The notes: generated from the sequence alone by a model not told the origin. A stretch of DNA of 64,000 nucleotides from Crenobacter oryzisoli (GCF_030385785.1 NZ_JAUEDK010000015.1:1-64000), one strand, 5' to 3'; positions 28,263-37,119 are shown, counted from the stretch's first letter. Program-made: numbers and translations.

Positions 28263-28780
28263 GGCGCACCCCCGGTCAATTGCGCACGCAATCCGGTGTC
28301 GCGGGTATTGGGTGCCAGCCAGATGGCGAAAAAAGCCCGCGCGAACTCGGTGTCGCGCACCACCGCGAGCAAGCGGTCACGGCTGTAGAAGCGGCAACCC
28401 TGGCCCGGCAGGAACACGCCGACCAGCTGATCGCCCGGCTCCACGTCGATGAAAGCCAGCGTCATCAACTCGCGCCAGCGCGCCAGCTTGCCCTCGCTCA
28501 GCGCGTTGCCGAACAGCCGGCGCAGCTCGTCGATGCTGCTGTCGACGAAGCGTTCGCGGCTGATCGAGCGGTGGTAGGTCAGTTCCAGCGCGAACGGCGC
28601 ATTGTGGTCGAAGGGCAGCCGGGTGCTCCACAGCCGCGCGGTGTAGATGTCGAAGCCCAGGTAGCGGAACTCGCCCTGGCCCACCAGGCGCGACCCCGGC
28701 ACATCGCTGCCCCACAGGGTGTCGGCGCCTGCCGGCATGGCCAGGCTCAGCAGCGCAGCTAACAACAATGGTCTGAGCAT
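28259..28780 (-). CDS. Chalcone-isomerase-like periplasmic protein
   Basis: 173 residues with a Sec signal peptide (MLRPLLLAALLSLAMPAGA). The mature part shows the bacterial chalcone isomerase-like fold: GEFRYLGFDIYTARLWST near its start, ALELTYHRSISRERFVDSSIDELRRL, and DQLVGVFLPGQGCRFYSRD. Such bacterial homologues probably bind fatty acids rather than isomerise chalcones. Three bases downstream of the Cfa-like gene and overlapping the carrier gene by ATGA, so firmly part of the operon. Confidence 0.85.
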   Translation of the reverse strand: MLRPLLLAALLSLAMPAGADTLWGSDVPGSRLVGQGEFRYLGFDIYTARLWSTRLPFDHNAPFALELTYHRSISRERFVDSSIDELRRLFGNALSEGKLARWRELMTLAFIDVEPGDQLVGVFLPGQGCRFYSRDRLLAVVRDTEFARAFFAIWLAPNTRDTGLRAQLTGGAP

Positions 28781-28783
28781 GGC

Positions 28784-29986
28784 TTACTCCTTGCGCAGCA
28801 GGAACTGGCTCACTCCAGTGCGGCCGGCATCGAAGCCGACCTCGCAGTAGCAGAGGTAGAGCAGCCAGGTCCGTATGAAGGCTTCGTCGAAACCCAGCGC
28901 CCGCACTGCCTCGCGCTGCGCCTCGAAGGCGGCCCGCCAGCGCCGCAGCGTTTCGGCATAGTCGGTGCCGAAGTCGGCCCGGTCACGCAGCACTAGCCTT
29001 TGGCGGGAGGCGGCGGACTGGAAGCGTTCGCGGCTGGGGAGCATGCCGCCGGGGAAGATGAACTGCTGGATGAAGTCGCTGCCGTGCCGATAGCGCTCGA
29101 ACAGCACCTCGTCTATGGTGATGCTCTGCACCAGCGCCTGGCCTCCTGGCCTCAGGCAGCGGCGCAGCGTCTTGAAGTAGCCCGGCCAGTAACGCTCGCC
29201 CACTGCCTCGAACATCTCGACCGACACGATGGCGTCGTATTCGCCGTGCAGGTCGCGGTAGTCACACAGAGTCAGCGTCGCCAGCGACTGGCCAGCCAGC
29301 CGGCGACTGGCGAAGGCCATCTGCGAGGGTGACAGCGTCACACCGTGCACCGCGATGCCCTGCCGGCAGGCCTGTTCGGCAAAGCCGCCCCAGCCGCAGC
29401 CGATCTCGAGCACACGCATGCCCGGCTGCAAACCCAGCACCTCAATGATGCGCTGATTCTTGGCCCGCTGCGCCGCCGTCAGACTCTGGCCGAAGTCGCC
29501 GCCGAACCAGGCGCAGGAGTAGCTCCAGCTTTCGTCGAGCCAAAGCCGGTAGAAGTCGTTGCCCAGATCGTAGTGAGCATGGATGTTGCGGCGGCTGCCC
29601 GCCCGGCTGTTCGTCCGCAACCAGTGCCGCAGCCAGTACCAGACGCCGGCCAGCACCCCGCCATGCAGCGCACGCCCCATCGCCGCCTCGTTCTGCAGCA
29701 CCAGACTCAACAGCGCCACCAGGTCAGGGGTATCGAGCCAGCCATCGCGCCAGGCCTCCGCGAAGCCGATGTCGCCGCCGCGCAGGATCGCGGCACAAGC
29801 CCGCCAGTCGTAGAGCTGCAGCTCCGCCCGCACCGGGTGGTGCAGGTCGCCGAACAGCAGCCGGCTGCCGTCCGGCGCGATCAGGCGCAGGTGGCCGTGA
29901 CGCAGTCGCCCAAGCAGACGGAGGAAAACGCGGGCTGCGGCCGGCGCCGCACCGGTTGGCCGGACAAGGGTGTGGGTGCTGGTCAT
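28784..29986 (-). CDS. Cyclopropane-fatty-acyl-phospholipid synthase family methyltransferase
   Basis: 400 residues. SAM-dependent methyltransferase: SAM site VLEIGCGWGGFAEQACRQGI, N-terminal helical domain with YDLGNDFYRLWLDESWSYSCAWF, and VSVEMFEAVGERYWPGYF, all Cfa hallmarks. It should add a methylene or methyl group across a lipid double bond; given its DUF1365 and FAD partners, a methylase of the UfaM type (furan fatty acids) is as likely as cyclopropane formation. Start is the ATG that overlaps the DUF1365 stop (ATGA). A longer frame running to 30,550 is a read-through into another gene's frame and was rejected. Confidence 0.9.
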   Translation of the reverse strand: MTSTHTLVRPTGAAPAAARVFLRLLGRLRHGHLRLIAPDGSRLLFGDLHHPVRAELQLYDWRACAAILRGGDIGFAEAWRDGWLDTPDLVALLSLVLQNEAAMGRALHGGVLAGVWYWLRHWLRTNSRAGSRRNIHAHYDLGNDFYRLWLDESWSYSCAWFGGDFGQSLTAAQRAKNQRIIEVLGLQPGMRVLEIGCGWGGFAEQACRQGIAVHGVTLSPSQMAFASRRLAGQSLATLTLCDYRDLHGEYDAIVSVEMFEAVGERYWPGYFKTLRRCLRPGGQALVQSITIDEVLFERYRHGSDFIQQFIFPGGMLPSRERFQSAASRQRLVLRDRADFGTDYAETLRRWRAAFEAQREAVRALGFDEAFIRTWLLYLCYCEVGFDAGRTGVSQFLLRKE

Positions 29987-30759
29987 GGCAGTACCTCCGG
30001 ACCATGGCTGAGAGAGTGTTCCGGCGCGGCCGGCTTGCGGTGAAACGGCACGCGCTTGAGCCAGAGGCGCAGCGCCTGCCAGTGGATGCGCACGATCACC
30101 GCCAGCGCCTGCCACGGTTGGCCGAACAGGGCATTGCGCAGACTGGCCGGCGTCCACGGTTGCAGCCGCCCGCCAATCGAGGTGCGCAGCAGCAGTCCGG
30201 CCTCGTCTTCGTAGTCGATGCCGACAAAGCTTTTCCCGGGCCGGTCGACGAAGCGGAAGCGATAGCCGCCGACCACCTCGCAGAACGGCGACACGTGCAG
30301 TCGCTTGCGGCAGCCCAGTTTGGTGCCAGGCCCGATCGGCCCGCCGTCGGCGGTGCTGAGCAGGTAGCGGTGGTGTTCGCCGAAGGTGTTGTTGACCTCG
30401 GCCAGTACCGCGCGCAGCGTCCCGCCGGCATCGTGGCAGTACCAGAAGCTGACCGGGTTGAACACGTAGCCGAACAGGCGCGGAAAGGTCTGCAGCCACA
30501 CTTCGCCGTCGGCCGGCAACCCGGCGTCGGACAGCACCCCGCGTATCCACGTCAGCAGATCGGAACCGTCGCGCGGGCCATAGTCGCGCAGCCGAAGCGA
30601 CATCGGCCGGCGGCGGTCGATGCCGAACCAGCGATTCTCCAGACTGGCCAGTTCGGCCAGGTTGAGGCGCAGGCAGAACACCGGGTAGGTGAAGCGGTGC
30701 GCGACCGGGCGCAGGCGCGCGTGCATCACCCGTCCGATCAGCAGATAACCGGCCGCCAT
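29983..30759 (-). CDS. DUF1365 family protein
   Basis: 258 residues. Recognised by LLIGRVMHARLRPVAHRFTYPVFCLRLNLAEL, LFGYVFNPVSFWYCHDAGG, AEVNNTFGEHHRYLL and KRLHVSPFCEVVGGYRFRF. DUF1365 proteins almost always sit between an FAD oxidoreductase and a Cfa-like gene, as here. Function not established; probably a partner in lipid modification. ATG at 30,757-30,759 has GAGG upstream and lies one base after the preceding stop; an upstream in-frame start would overlap the FAD gene. Confidence 0.88.
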   Translation of the reverse strand: MAAGYLLIGRVMHARLRPVAHRFTYPVFCLRLNLAELASLENRWFGIDRRRPMSLRLRDYGPRDGSDLLTWIRGVLSDAGLPADGEVWLQTFPRLFGYVFNPVSFWYCHDAGGTLRAVLAEVNNTFGEHHRYLLSTADGGPIGPGTKLGCRKRLHVSPFCEVVGGYRFRFVDRPGKSFVGIDYEDEAGLLLRTSIGGRLQPWTPASLRNALFGQPWQALAVIVRIHWQALRLWLKRVPFHRKPAAPEHSLSHGPEVLP

Positions 30760-30760
30760 C

Positions 30761-32047
30761 TCAGCACCTCGCCCAATGCGGCGCCAGGCCGAAGTCATCG
30801 GCGACCCGCAGCGCCGATTTCAGCCCGTCCTCGTGGAAGCCGTAGCCGGTCCAGGCGCCGGCAAACCAGGTCCGTCGCCGTCCCTGCAGGCCCGGCAGAC
30901 GCTGCTGAGCGGCGATGGCCGCCTGGTCGAACAGCGGATGGTGGTAGTCGAAGCGGGCGAGCTCCTGGCGAGGATCGGGCATCGTGAAGGGGTTGAGGGT
31001 CACGATCACTGGCCTGGCGAAGGGCAACGGCTGCAGCTTGTTGATCAGGTAGCTGACGCAGGTCGGCCGGGCGCCGTCGCGCTGCGCCCCGCCCAGATAG
31101 TTCCAGGCCGACCACACCTTGCGGCGGCGTGGCAGCAGATGCGGGTCGGTGTGCAGCACGGCCACGTTGGGCTGGTAGCGCACCGCGCCGAGCAGCGACA
31201 TCTCGTCGGCGTCGGCATCGGCCAGCAGCCGCAGCGTCTCGGGCGCGTGGGTGGCCAGCACCACCGCGTCGTAGCGTTCGCGCCCGCCGGTGCCGAACAC
31301 CTCCACGCCCTGCTCGTCGCGCCGCACCTGCCAGACCCGGTAATCCAGCTTCACCAGCGCCAACCGCGCGGCCAGCCGCTGCACGTAATTGCGCCCGCCT
31401 CCCAGCACGGTGCGCCACTGCGGCCGGTTGCGGATCTGCAGCAGGCCGTGGTTGAGACAGAAGCGCAGGAAGGTCTGGGCCGGGAAGCGCAGGATGTCGT
31501 TGGTGGCGCTCGACCAGATCGCCGCCGCCATCGGCAGCAAGTAGGCGTCCCGGAAGGCCGTGCCATAGCCGCCGCCGTCCAGCAGCTGCCCCAGTGTGAC
31601 GCCACTGCGGCTCACCTCGGCCAGATGGCGTTCGGCAGCGGTATTGAAGCGCAGGATGTCGCGCAGCATGCCGAGAAAACGCGGCGACAGCAGGTGGCGG
31701 CGCTGCGCGAACAAGGTATCGAAGTCGGTGCCGGCCCACTCGCTGGCACCGTTGTCCAGCGACACGGCAAACGACATGTCACTGGGATAGACGTCCACGC
31801 CGAGCTCGGCGAACAGCGCAATCAGATTGGGATAGGTGCAATCGTTGAACACCAGAAAACCGGTGTCGACCGGGTGGGTCTGACCATCCAGCGTCACATC
31901 CACCGTGTTGGTATGGCCGCCCAGGTAGCGGTTGGCCTCGTACAGCGTCACTTCGTGACGGCGGCTCAGAAAGTAGGCACTGGCCAGCCCGGCGATACCC
32001 GCACCGATTACGGCGATACGTTGGCGGTGCTCCGTGCTCTGCTTCAC
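30761..32047 (-). CDS. FAD-dependent amine-oxidase-type oxidoreductase (lipid desaturase-like)
   Basis: 428 residues. Dinucleotide-binding N-terminus RIAVIGAGIAGLASAYFLSRRHEVTLYEA and GGHTNTVDV; C-terminal FAD contact AGAWTGYGFHEDGLKSALRVA. Belongs to the COG2907 group. A Rhodobacter sphaeroides relative works with a methylase in making furan fatty acids (from memory of the UfaD/UfaM work). Start assigned to GTG at 32,045-32,047, preceded by GAGGAG at 6 bases. First gene of the leftward operon, divergent from a TetR gene with a likely shared operator. Confidence 0.88.
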   Translation of the reverse strand: MKQSTEHRQRIAVIGAGIAGLASAYFLSRRHEVTLYEANRYLGGHTNTVDVTLDGQTHPVDTGFLVFNDCTYPNLIALFAELGVDVYPSDMSFAVSLDNGASEWAGTDFDTLFAQRRHLLSPRFLGMLRDILRFNTAAERHLAEVSRSGVTLGQLLDGGGYGTAFRDAYLLPMAAAIWSSATNDILRFPAQTFLRFCLNHGLLQIRNRPQWRTVLGGGRNYVQRLAARLALVKLDYRVWQVRRDEQGVEVFGTGGRERYDAVVLATHAPETLRLLADADADEMSLLGAVRYQPNVAVLHTDPHLLPRRRKVWSAWNYLGGAQRDGARPTCVSYLINKLQPLPFARPVIVTLNPFTMPDPRQELARFDYHHPLFDQAAIAAQQRLPGLQGRRRTWFAGAWTGYGFHEDGLKSALRVADDFGLAPHWARC

Positions 32048-32093
32048 GTCGACTCCTCGCTGACCCTGGGTGGATTTGCCGCTTGGCGGTGCT

Positions 32094-32122
32094 TTGGACG
32101 ATGCTAAGATGAAGCGTAGAAC
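32094..32122 (+). promoter_or_regulatory. Candidate promoter of the TetR gene
   Basis: TTGGAC (32,094) and TAGAAC (32,117) are separated by 17 bases, reading toward the TetR gene. Identified by eye; consistent with the position of the palindrome that follows. Confidence 0.4.
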
Positions 32123-32139
32123 TAGGTTGGAAAAAAATC

Positions 32140-32151
32140 TACCGATCAGTA
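32140..32151. promoter_or_regulatory. Probable TetR operator
   Basis: TACCGATCAGTA is a 12-bp near-palindrome (five of six pairs match) of the TACYGRYCRGTA kind bound by many TetR-family repressors. It lies between the TetR gene and the divergent lipid operon, just past the candidate -10 of the TetR promoter, where bound protein would block transcription. Confidence 0.5.
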
Positions 32152-32164
32152 AAAGGTGGTACCG

Positions 32165-32800
32165 ATGAGTATCTTGAGCAAACTCAGCTTCAAGGATCAG
32201 GCTTTCCAGCTGCGCGAAAGCGCGGTGCTGGATGCCACCACCCGGCTTCTGGCCAGCAAGGGCTTCGATCTGATGACGATGGACGATGTCGCCAACGAGG
32301 TGGGCATCTCCAAGCCCAGCCTGTACAAGCACTTCAAGTCCAAGGAAGAGCTGGTCAGCGAGGTGATGATCCGCCTGCTCGATGCCACGCTCGACTACCT
32401 GGCCGCCCAGCCGGCCGAGCTGTCACCGCTGGACCGGCTGCGCGACCTGCTCGAATCAGCGATGCGGGTGCGGCTGGCCGGTGGCCTGCCCTTCCTGCCG
32501 TCCACCAGCCCGCAGGTGCGCGAGATGCTGACGCGCAACCTGCGCTATGTGCCGCGGGTGCTGAAGCTGAACAAGACGCTGGAGATGATCGTCGAAGAGG
32601 CCAAGCAGGCCGGCGAGCTGCGACGCGACCTGCCCAACGACGTGATCCTGTTCAGCTACTACGCGCGTAGCTGCGACCCGGCGGTGGAATACCTGCGCCT
32701 CTACGGCAAACTCGACGACGACGCCATCGTCGCCCACATGCTGAGCGTGTGTTTCGACGGGCTGGGCGGCCGGGCCGAGCTGGCGCGGAGCCAGCCGTGA
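32165..32800 (+). CDS. TetR-family transcriptional regulator
   Basis: 211 residues. N-terminal helix-turn-helix: SAVLDATTRLLASKGFDLMTMDDVANEVGISKPSLYKHFKSK pattern (seen as DDVANEVGISKPSLYKHF), then an alpha-helical ligand domain. Start taken at the ATG following AAGGTGG; a GTG three codons upstream is possible. Divergent from the FAD-DUF1365-Cfa operon and preceded by a palindrome, so it probably represses that operon and itself. Its last four bases overlap the start of the homocysteine methyltransferase gene (GTGA). Ligand unknown; an oxidised lipid or fatty acid would fit the target genes. Confidence 0.88.
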   Translation: MSILSKLSFKDQAFQLRESAVLDATTRLLASKGFDLMTMDDVANEVGISKPSLYKHFKSKEELVSEVMIRLLDATLDYLAAQPAELSPLDRLRDLLESAMRVRLAGGLPFLPSTSPQVREMLTRNLRYVPRVLKLNKTLEMIVEEAKQAGELRRDLPNDVILFSYYARSCDPAVEYLRLYGKLDDDAIVAHMLSVCFDGLGGRAELARSQP

Positions 32801-33762
32801 GCCTCGATCCCTTGCTCGCGCCGTTCCTGAAGCGGCAACATGTGCTGGTACTGGATGGCGCGCTCGCCTCCGAGTTGGAACGGCGCGGTGCCGACTTGGC
32901 CGACCCGCTCTGGTCGGCGCGGTTGCTGATCGAGCAACCGGCGCTGATTCGTGACGTTCATCGCGACTATTTTCGCGCCGGTGCCGATGTGGCGACCAGC
33001 GCCAGCTATCAGGCGAGTTTCGCCGGCTTTGCCCGGCGAGGGCTGTCGGATGAAGAAGCCGAGGCGCTACTGCACTTGTCGGTGACGCTGGCCCGCGAGG
33101 CGCGCGACGACTTCTGGGCCGACCCGGCCAACCGGGAAGGCCGGTTGCGACCGCTGGTGGCGGCCTCGGTTGGCCCCTATGGGGCGACACTGGCCGACGG
33201 CTCGGAATACCGGGGCCATTACGGCCTGAGCGAAACAGCGCTGATGGATTTTCACCGCCCGCGCCTCGCTGCCCTTCTGGCGGCCGGACCAGATCTGCTG
33301 GCCTGTGAGACGCTGCCCTGCCCGAGCGAGGCACGCGCGCTGGCGCGGTTGTTGACCGAGGAATTTCCCGACGTCCGCGCCTGGCTGAGCTTCTCCTGCT
33401 GCGACGAACACCATGTCAGCGAAGGTCAGCCGCTGGCCGACTGTCTGGCCGAACTCGACGACTGCACTCAACTGATCGCGGTCGGCGTCAACTGCACCGC
33501 CCCCCGGCACATCCCGCCACTGCTACAGGACGCACGCCAGGCCACTCGCAAGCCGTTGCTGGTCTACCCCAACTCCGGCGAGGACTACGACACCGTGCAC
33601 AAATGCTGGCACGGCACCCACGACGCTACCGCATTTGCCGACAACGCGCGCGGCTGGGCCGCAGCCGGAGCACGGTTGATCGGCGGTTGCTGCCGCACCG
33701 GCCCGACCGACATCCACGCCATCGCTGCCTGGGCAAGGGCCCCGCACCGGCTCGGGGCTTGA
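32797..33762 (+). CDS. mmuM: Homocysteine S-methyltransferase
   Basis: 321 residues. Zinc-dependent transfer of a methyl group from S-methylmethionine (or SAM) to homocysteine, giving methionine. Zinc ligands Cys233 in VGVNC and Cys298/Cys299 in LIGGCCRTGP are present; the LVLDGALASELERRG start and TSASYQASFAGF are typical of the MmuM branch. GTG start overlaps the TetR stop, so it is co-transcribed with the regulator. A link to SAM recycling for the divergent methyltransferase is conceivable but only inference. No S-methylmethionine permease gene is adjacent. Confidence 0.9.
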   Translation: MSLDPLLAPFLKRQHVLVLDGALASELERRGADLADPLWSARLLIEQPALIRDVHRDYFRAGADVATSASYQASFAGFARRGLSDEEAEALLHLSVTLAREARDDFWADPANREGRLRPLVAASVGPYGATLADGSEYRGHYGLSETALMDFHRPRLAALLAAGPDLLACETLPCPSEARALARLLTEEFPDVRAWLSFSCCDEHHVSEGQPLADCLAELDDCTQLIAVGVNCTAPRHIPPLLQDARQATRKPLLVYPNSGEDYDTVHKCWHGTHDATAFADNARGWAAAGARLIGGCCRTGPTDIHAIAAWARAPHRLGA

Positions 33763-33768
33763 CCGCTC

Positions 33769-34245
33769 TCAGTGCGGCGGCAGCGGCAGCCGGCTGGTCT
33801 GCTTGATCGCCTCCAGCGTCACCGTCGATTTCACGCTGCGCACCAGCGGCAGGCTCATCAGCTTGTTCATCACGAAGCGCGACAGCGACGGCAGGTCCGG
33901 CACCACGATGCGCAGCAGGTAATCGGCCTCGCCGGCTGCCGCATAGCAGTCCAGCACCTCGGGCAGCTCGGCAATTGCCTCGGCAAATTCGCGCAGCGAG
34001 CTTTCCATATGCTTTTCAAGGCTGACGTTGGCAAATGCCACCACCGACAGACCGAGCCGCTCGGCGCGCAGCGACACATGGTAGCCCTCGATCACGCCGG
34101 ATTCCTCCAGCCGCTGAATACGCCGGCCGATCTGCGATGGTGACAGCGGCACTTCCTGCGACAGTTTCTGATGCGTGGCGCGCGCATCGCGCTGCAGCGC
34201 CTCCAGAATCAGACAATCGAAGCGATCCAAATCGACATTGCTCAT
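33769..34245 (-). CDS. Lrp/AsnC-family regulator, probably controlling phhA
   Basis: 158 residues, typical Lrp length. N-terminal helix-turn-helix (LDRFDCLILEALQRDARATHQKLSQEVPLSPSQIGRRIQRLEESGVI, shown by LSPSQIGRRIQRLEESG), then the RAM effector domain with VLDCYAAAGEADYLLRIVVPDL. Start at the ATG at 34,243-34,245; upstream in-frame codons run into the phhA leader. It is divergent from phhA with 130 bases between, a standard arrangement for regulating phenylalanine catabolism. Likely ligand an aromatic amino acid, by inference. Confidence 0.88.
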   Translation of the reverse strand: MSNVDLDRFDCLILEALQRDARATHQKLSQEVPLSPSQIGRRIQRLEESGVIEGYHVSLRAERLGLSVVAFANVSLEKHMESSLREFAEAIAELPEVLDCYAAAGEADYLLRIVVPDLPSLSRFVMNKLMSLPLVRSVKSTVTLEAIKQTSRLPLPPH

Positions 34246-34375
34246 TTCACGCACCAATACCCACTCTAATGCGGGAAGTATGCAAAATAGCGCAGCCACA
34301 GGCAAATTTTGCGGCCCTGCCGCGCGCGTGGCTGCGTACACTGATAGTTCCAACCCTAGCCGGATTTGTCGTGCC

Positions 34376-35266
34376 ATGAACGCCCCCAGCGAGTTTGTCG
34401 CTCCCGATATCACCGCCCGCAAAAACACTGGCCTCGAGCATGCCGCCGACTTCACGCTGCCACAGCCGCTCGAACGCTACAGCGCCGAAGATCATGCCAC
34501 CTGGGCAACGCTGTACCGTCGCCAGTGCGCCTTGCTGCCGGGCCGGGTCTGTGATGAATTCCTGGATGGCCTCGCCGCGCTCGATGTCGACGCCGACCGG
34601 GTGCCTAATTTCGAACGGCTCAACGAAAAGCTCGTCGCGGCGACCGGCTGGCGCCTGATCGCGGTGCCGGGACTGATTCCGGACGAGGTGTTCTTCGAGC
34701 ACCTGGCCAACCGCCGCTTCCCGGTCACCTGGTGGATTCGCGAGCCGCATCAGCTCGACTACCTGCAGGAGCCGGACGTATTCCACGACCTGTTCGGCCA
34801 TGTGCCGCTGCTGATGAACCCGGTGTTCGCCGACTACCTGCAGGCCTACGGCCAGGGCGGGATGAAAGCCAAGGCGCTCGGCGCGCTGCCGATGCTGGCT
34901 CGGCTCTACTGGTACACCGTCGAGTTCGGCCTGATCGTCACCCCGAACGGCCTTCGCATCTACGGCGCCGGCATCGTGTCGAGCCAGTCCGAGTCGGTGT
35001 ATTGTCTGGAGAGCGCCAGCCCGAACCGGATCGGTTTCGATCTGGAGCGGATCATGCGTACCCGCTACCGCATCGACACCTTCCAGAAGAGTTACTTCGT
35101 GATCGACAGCTTCGCCCAGCTGTTCGATGCCACCGCGCCGGACTTCACGCCGATCTACACTGCCCTCAAATCACAGGAAACGATAGGCGCCGGCGACATC
35201 GTGCCCGAAGACAGGGTGCTGCAGGTGGGCGACCGCGAGGGATGGTCGGACAGTGCCGATGCCTGA
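34376..35266 (+). CDS. phhA: Phenylalanine 4-hydroxylase
   Basis: 296 residues. Tetrahydropterin- and iron-dependent monooxygenase converting phenylalanine to tyrosine. Fe(II) ligands His137 and His142 (DVFHDLFGHVPLL) and Glu183 (YTVEFGL) match the monomeric Chromobacterium-type enzyme in spacing and length. No regulatory ACT domain, as usual for bacteria. Start is the ATG at 34,376. A hairpin terminator follows at 35,309. The cofactor-recycling dehydratase is not adjacent; the only candidate lies 20 kb away at 54,644, and folE is 9 kb upstream. Confidence 0.95.
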   Translation: MNAPSEFVAPDITARKNTGLEHAADFTLPQPLERYSAEDHATWATLYRRQCALLPGRVCDEFLDGLAALDVDADRVPNFERLNEKLVAATGWRLIAVPGLIPDEVFFEHLANRRFPVTWWIREPHQLDYLQEPDVFHDLFGHVPLLMNPVFADYLQAYGQGGMKAKALGALPMLARLYWYTVEFGLIVTPNGLRIYGAGIVSSQSESVYCLESASPNRIGFDLERIMRTRYRIDTFQKSYFVIDSFAQLFDATAPDFTPIYTALKSQETIGAGDIVPEDRVLQVGDREGWSDSADA

Positions 35267-35308
35267 GAGCCGATCCACCCTCTGTCCCTCTGGGCCGAAG
35301 CCATAAGA

Positions 35309-35332
35309 AAGCCCGGCTCAGCGCCGGGTTTC
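35309..35332 (+). terminator. Hairpin terminator after phhA
   Basis: AAGCCCGGC and GCCGGGTTT form a GC stem with A/T flanks between the convergent phhA and chemoreceptor genes; it can serve both strands. Confidence 0.6.
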
Positions 35333-35351
35333 ACCCCCTTGGTTTTCGCCC

Positions 35352-36680
35352 CTAGTGCGTGCTTTTCAACGCCGAGACCGCCGAAAACTCGTTGATCACC
35401 CGCACCACCTGGTTGGTGCTTTCACGAATCTTGCCGATCGCCTCGCCCGCATCGTTGGCCAGCACTACGCCCTGCTCGGCCTGCTTCAGCATCGATGTCA
35501 TGCTGTCGATCGCGGTGTGGGTACCTTCGCGGATCTTGTCGATCATGCCGGCGATTTCGGTGGTCGAGCTGCTGGTGCGCTCGGCCAGCTTGCGCACCTC
35601 GTCGGCCACCACGGCGAAGCCCCGCCCCTGCTCGCCGGCTCGTGCCGCCTCTATCGCCGCGTTCAGCGCCAGCAGGTTGGTCTGGTCGGCAATATCGTGA
35701 ATGGTGTTGACGATCGAAGTGATCTGGGATGACTGCGCGCCCAATTCCTCGATCATGCTCGCCGACTGACGCGCACTGTCGGCGATACGGCGCATCTCGG
35801 CGGCGGCCGTTTCGATCACCGACGCGCCCTGGGCCGAGATGGTCTCGGTGCTCTCCGAGATCTTGTACGCTTGCTTGGCATTTTCGACGTCCTTGTTGAC
35901 GCTTATCACATGCGCGGAGATGTCCATGGCGAACTTCACCACCTTGTAAACCTTGCCGTCCTCGTTGAACACCGGGTTGTACGAGGCCTCGAGCCACAGG
36001 GGGCGGCCACTGCGATGCATCCGCTGAAACTGCCCGGACACGAACTCGCCACGGTTTAGCTTGTTCCAGAACTCGACGTACTCATGTGAACTGGCATAGC
36101 CAGGCTCACAGAACAGACGGTGATGCTTGCCCTGAATCTCACTCAGCGAGAAACCCACCGTGTTCAGGAAATTGTCGTTAGCAGTGATGACGGTGCCGTC
36201 GAGATTGAACTCGATCGTCGCCATGGCGCGGCTAATCGCATTGATCTTGCTGTGATGCTCGTGCGCCTCATGGACTGTCTTGGTCACGTCGGAGGCGAAC
36301 TTGACGACCTTCACGACACGACCATCACGACCGATCACCGGATTGTAAGAGGCCTCCAGCCACAAGACATGGCCCGAACGATTCACGCGCTTGAACTCCC
36401 CCGCGACAAACTCGCCGCGTCCAAGCTTGGCCCAGAACTCGCCATAGGCTACCGAGCGGGTGTACTGCTCTTCGCAGAAGATCCGGTGATGCTTGCCCTG
36501 GACCTCCTGCAGCGTGTACCCCACCGTGTTCAGGAAGTTGTCGTTGGCAGTAAGAATAGTGCCATCCGGCTTGAACTCGATCACCGCCATCGAGCGGTTG
36601 ATCGCAGCCAGCATCGCATCCTGCTCGACGATTCTGTCGGCCTGAACTGAAAGCTCGCGCTTTAGCTTGTTGTTGAACAT
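35352..36680 (-). CDS. Soluble methyl-accepting chemotaxis protein with two PAS domains
   Basis: 442 residues, no membrane helix. Two tandem PAS domains (about 25-135 and 147-257) so alike that they look duplicated: FKPDGTILTANDNFLNTVGY and FNLDGTVITANDNFLNTVGF, both followed by QGKHHRIFC/QGKHHRLFC. An MCP signalling domain follows with the conserved tip NLLALNAAIEAARAGEQGRGFAVVADEVRKLAERT around residue 340. The region after the tip is short, so the coiled coil is of a compact class. Probably senses an internal redox or ligand cue through the PAS pair. No che genes nearby. Confidence 0.9.
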   Translation of the reverse strand: MFNNKLKRELSVQADRIVEQDAMLAAINRSMAVIEFKPDGTILTANDNFLNTVGYTLQEVQGKHHRIFCEEQYTRSVAYGEFWAKLGRGEFVAGEFKRVNRSGHVLWLEASYNPVIGRDGRVVKVVKFASDVTKTVHEAHEHHSKINAISRAMATIEFNLDGTVITANDNFLNTVGFSLSEIQGKHHRLFCEPGYASSHEYVEFWNKLNRGEFVSGQFQRMHRSGRPLWLEASYNPVFNEDGKVYKVVKFAMDISAHVISVNKDVENAKQAYKISESTETISAQGASVIETAAAEMRRIADSARQSASMIEELGAQSSQITSIVNTIHDIADQTNLLALNAAIEAARAGEQGRGFAVVADEVRKLAERTSSSTTEIAGMIDKIREGTHTAIDSMTSMLKQAEQGVVLANDAGEAIGKIRESTNQVVRVINEFSAVSALKSTH

Positions 36681-37119
36681 TGGCGTATCCTTCTGACATT
36701 AACTGGTCTGACATGGCATGGTTTATTTATTTTTTAGCTACCCGCCTTGTTTTTTAAATCTAGTCGAACCGTTTGGAAACCTACACAAAAAAAGTAGATT
36801 AAATACCACTTTGACATTGGCTAATGTCTTAAAGACGCAACGCCATCATGGTGACGCTGTTGTTGCCACAAGGCTCTCGCCTGCCCTTGCCCACTCCCAT
36901 CGTCTTGCCAATGAAAAGACCAAATCAATAATTGACTACGTAGACCCAGGGTAACGAGACTGCTGGCTTTATGTAGCCTAGCCTTATTCATCGAAGGTTC
37001 CCTAATACCAAACATCCCCATATTTTCTGATGTTATTAATTTTAAATGTCAATTAAATATCTTCATTTACATTGAAAAATGAAGCTATTAGCTGGAATGC
37101 CGCCCAGCCTGGCGGCAAA
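36681..37119. other. A/T-rich intergenic region
   Basis: About 440 bases of clearly lower GC than the surroundings (for example TTTATTTATTTTTTAGC at 36,721 and the ATTAATTTTAAATGTCAATTAAAT tract near 37,030). It should contain the chemoreceptor promoter at its left end. I see no ORF with protein-like composition and no repeat shared with the rest of the window. Confidence 0.4.

Noticed and set aside
28784-30550. 588-codon frame suggesting a longer Cfa-type protein
   Set aside because: The first ~188 codons run through the DUF1365 gene in another frame; the Cfa protein starts at 29,986.
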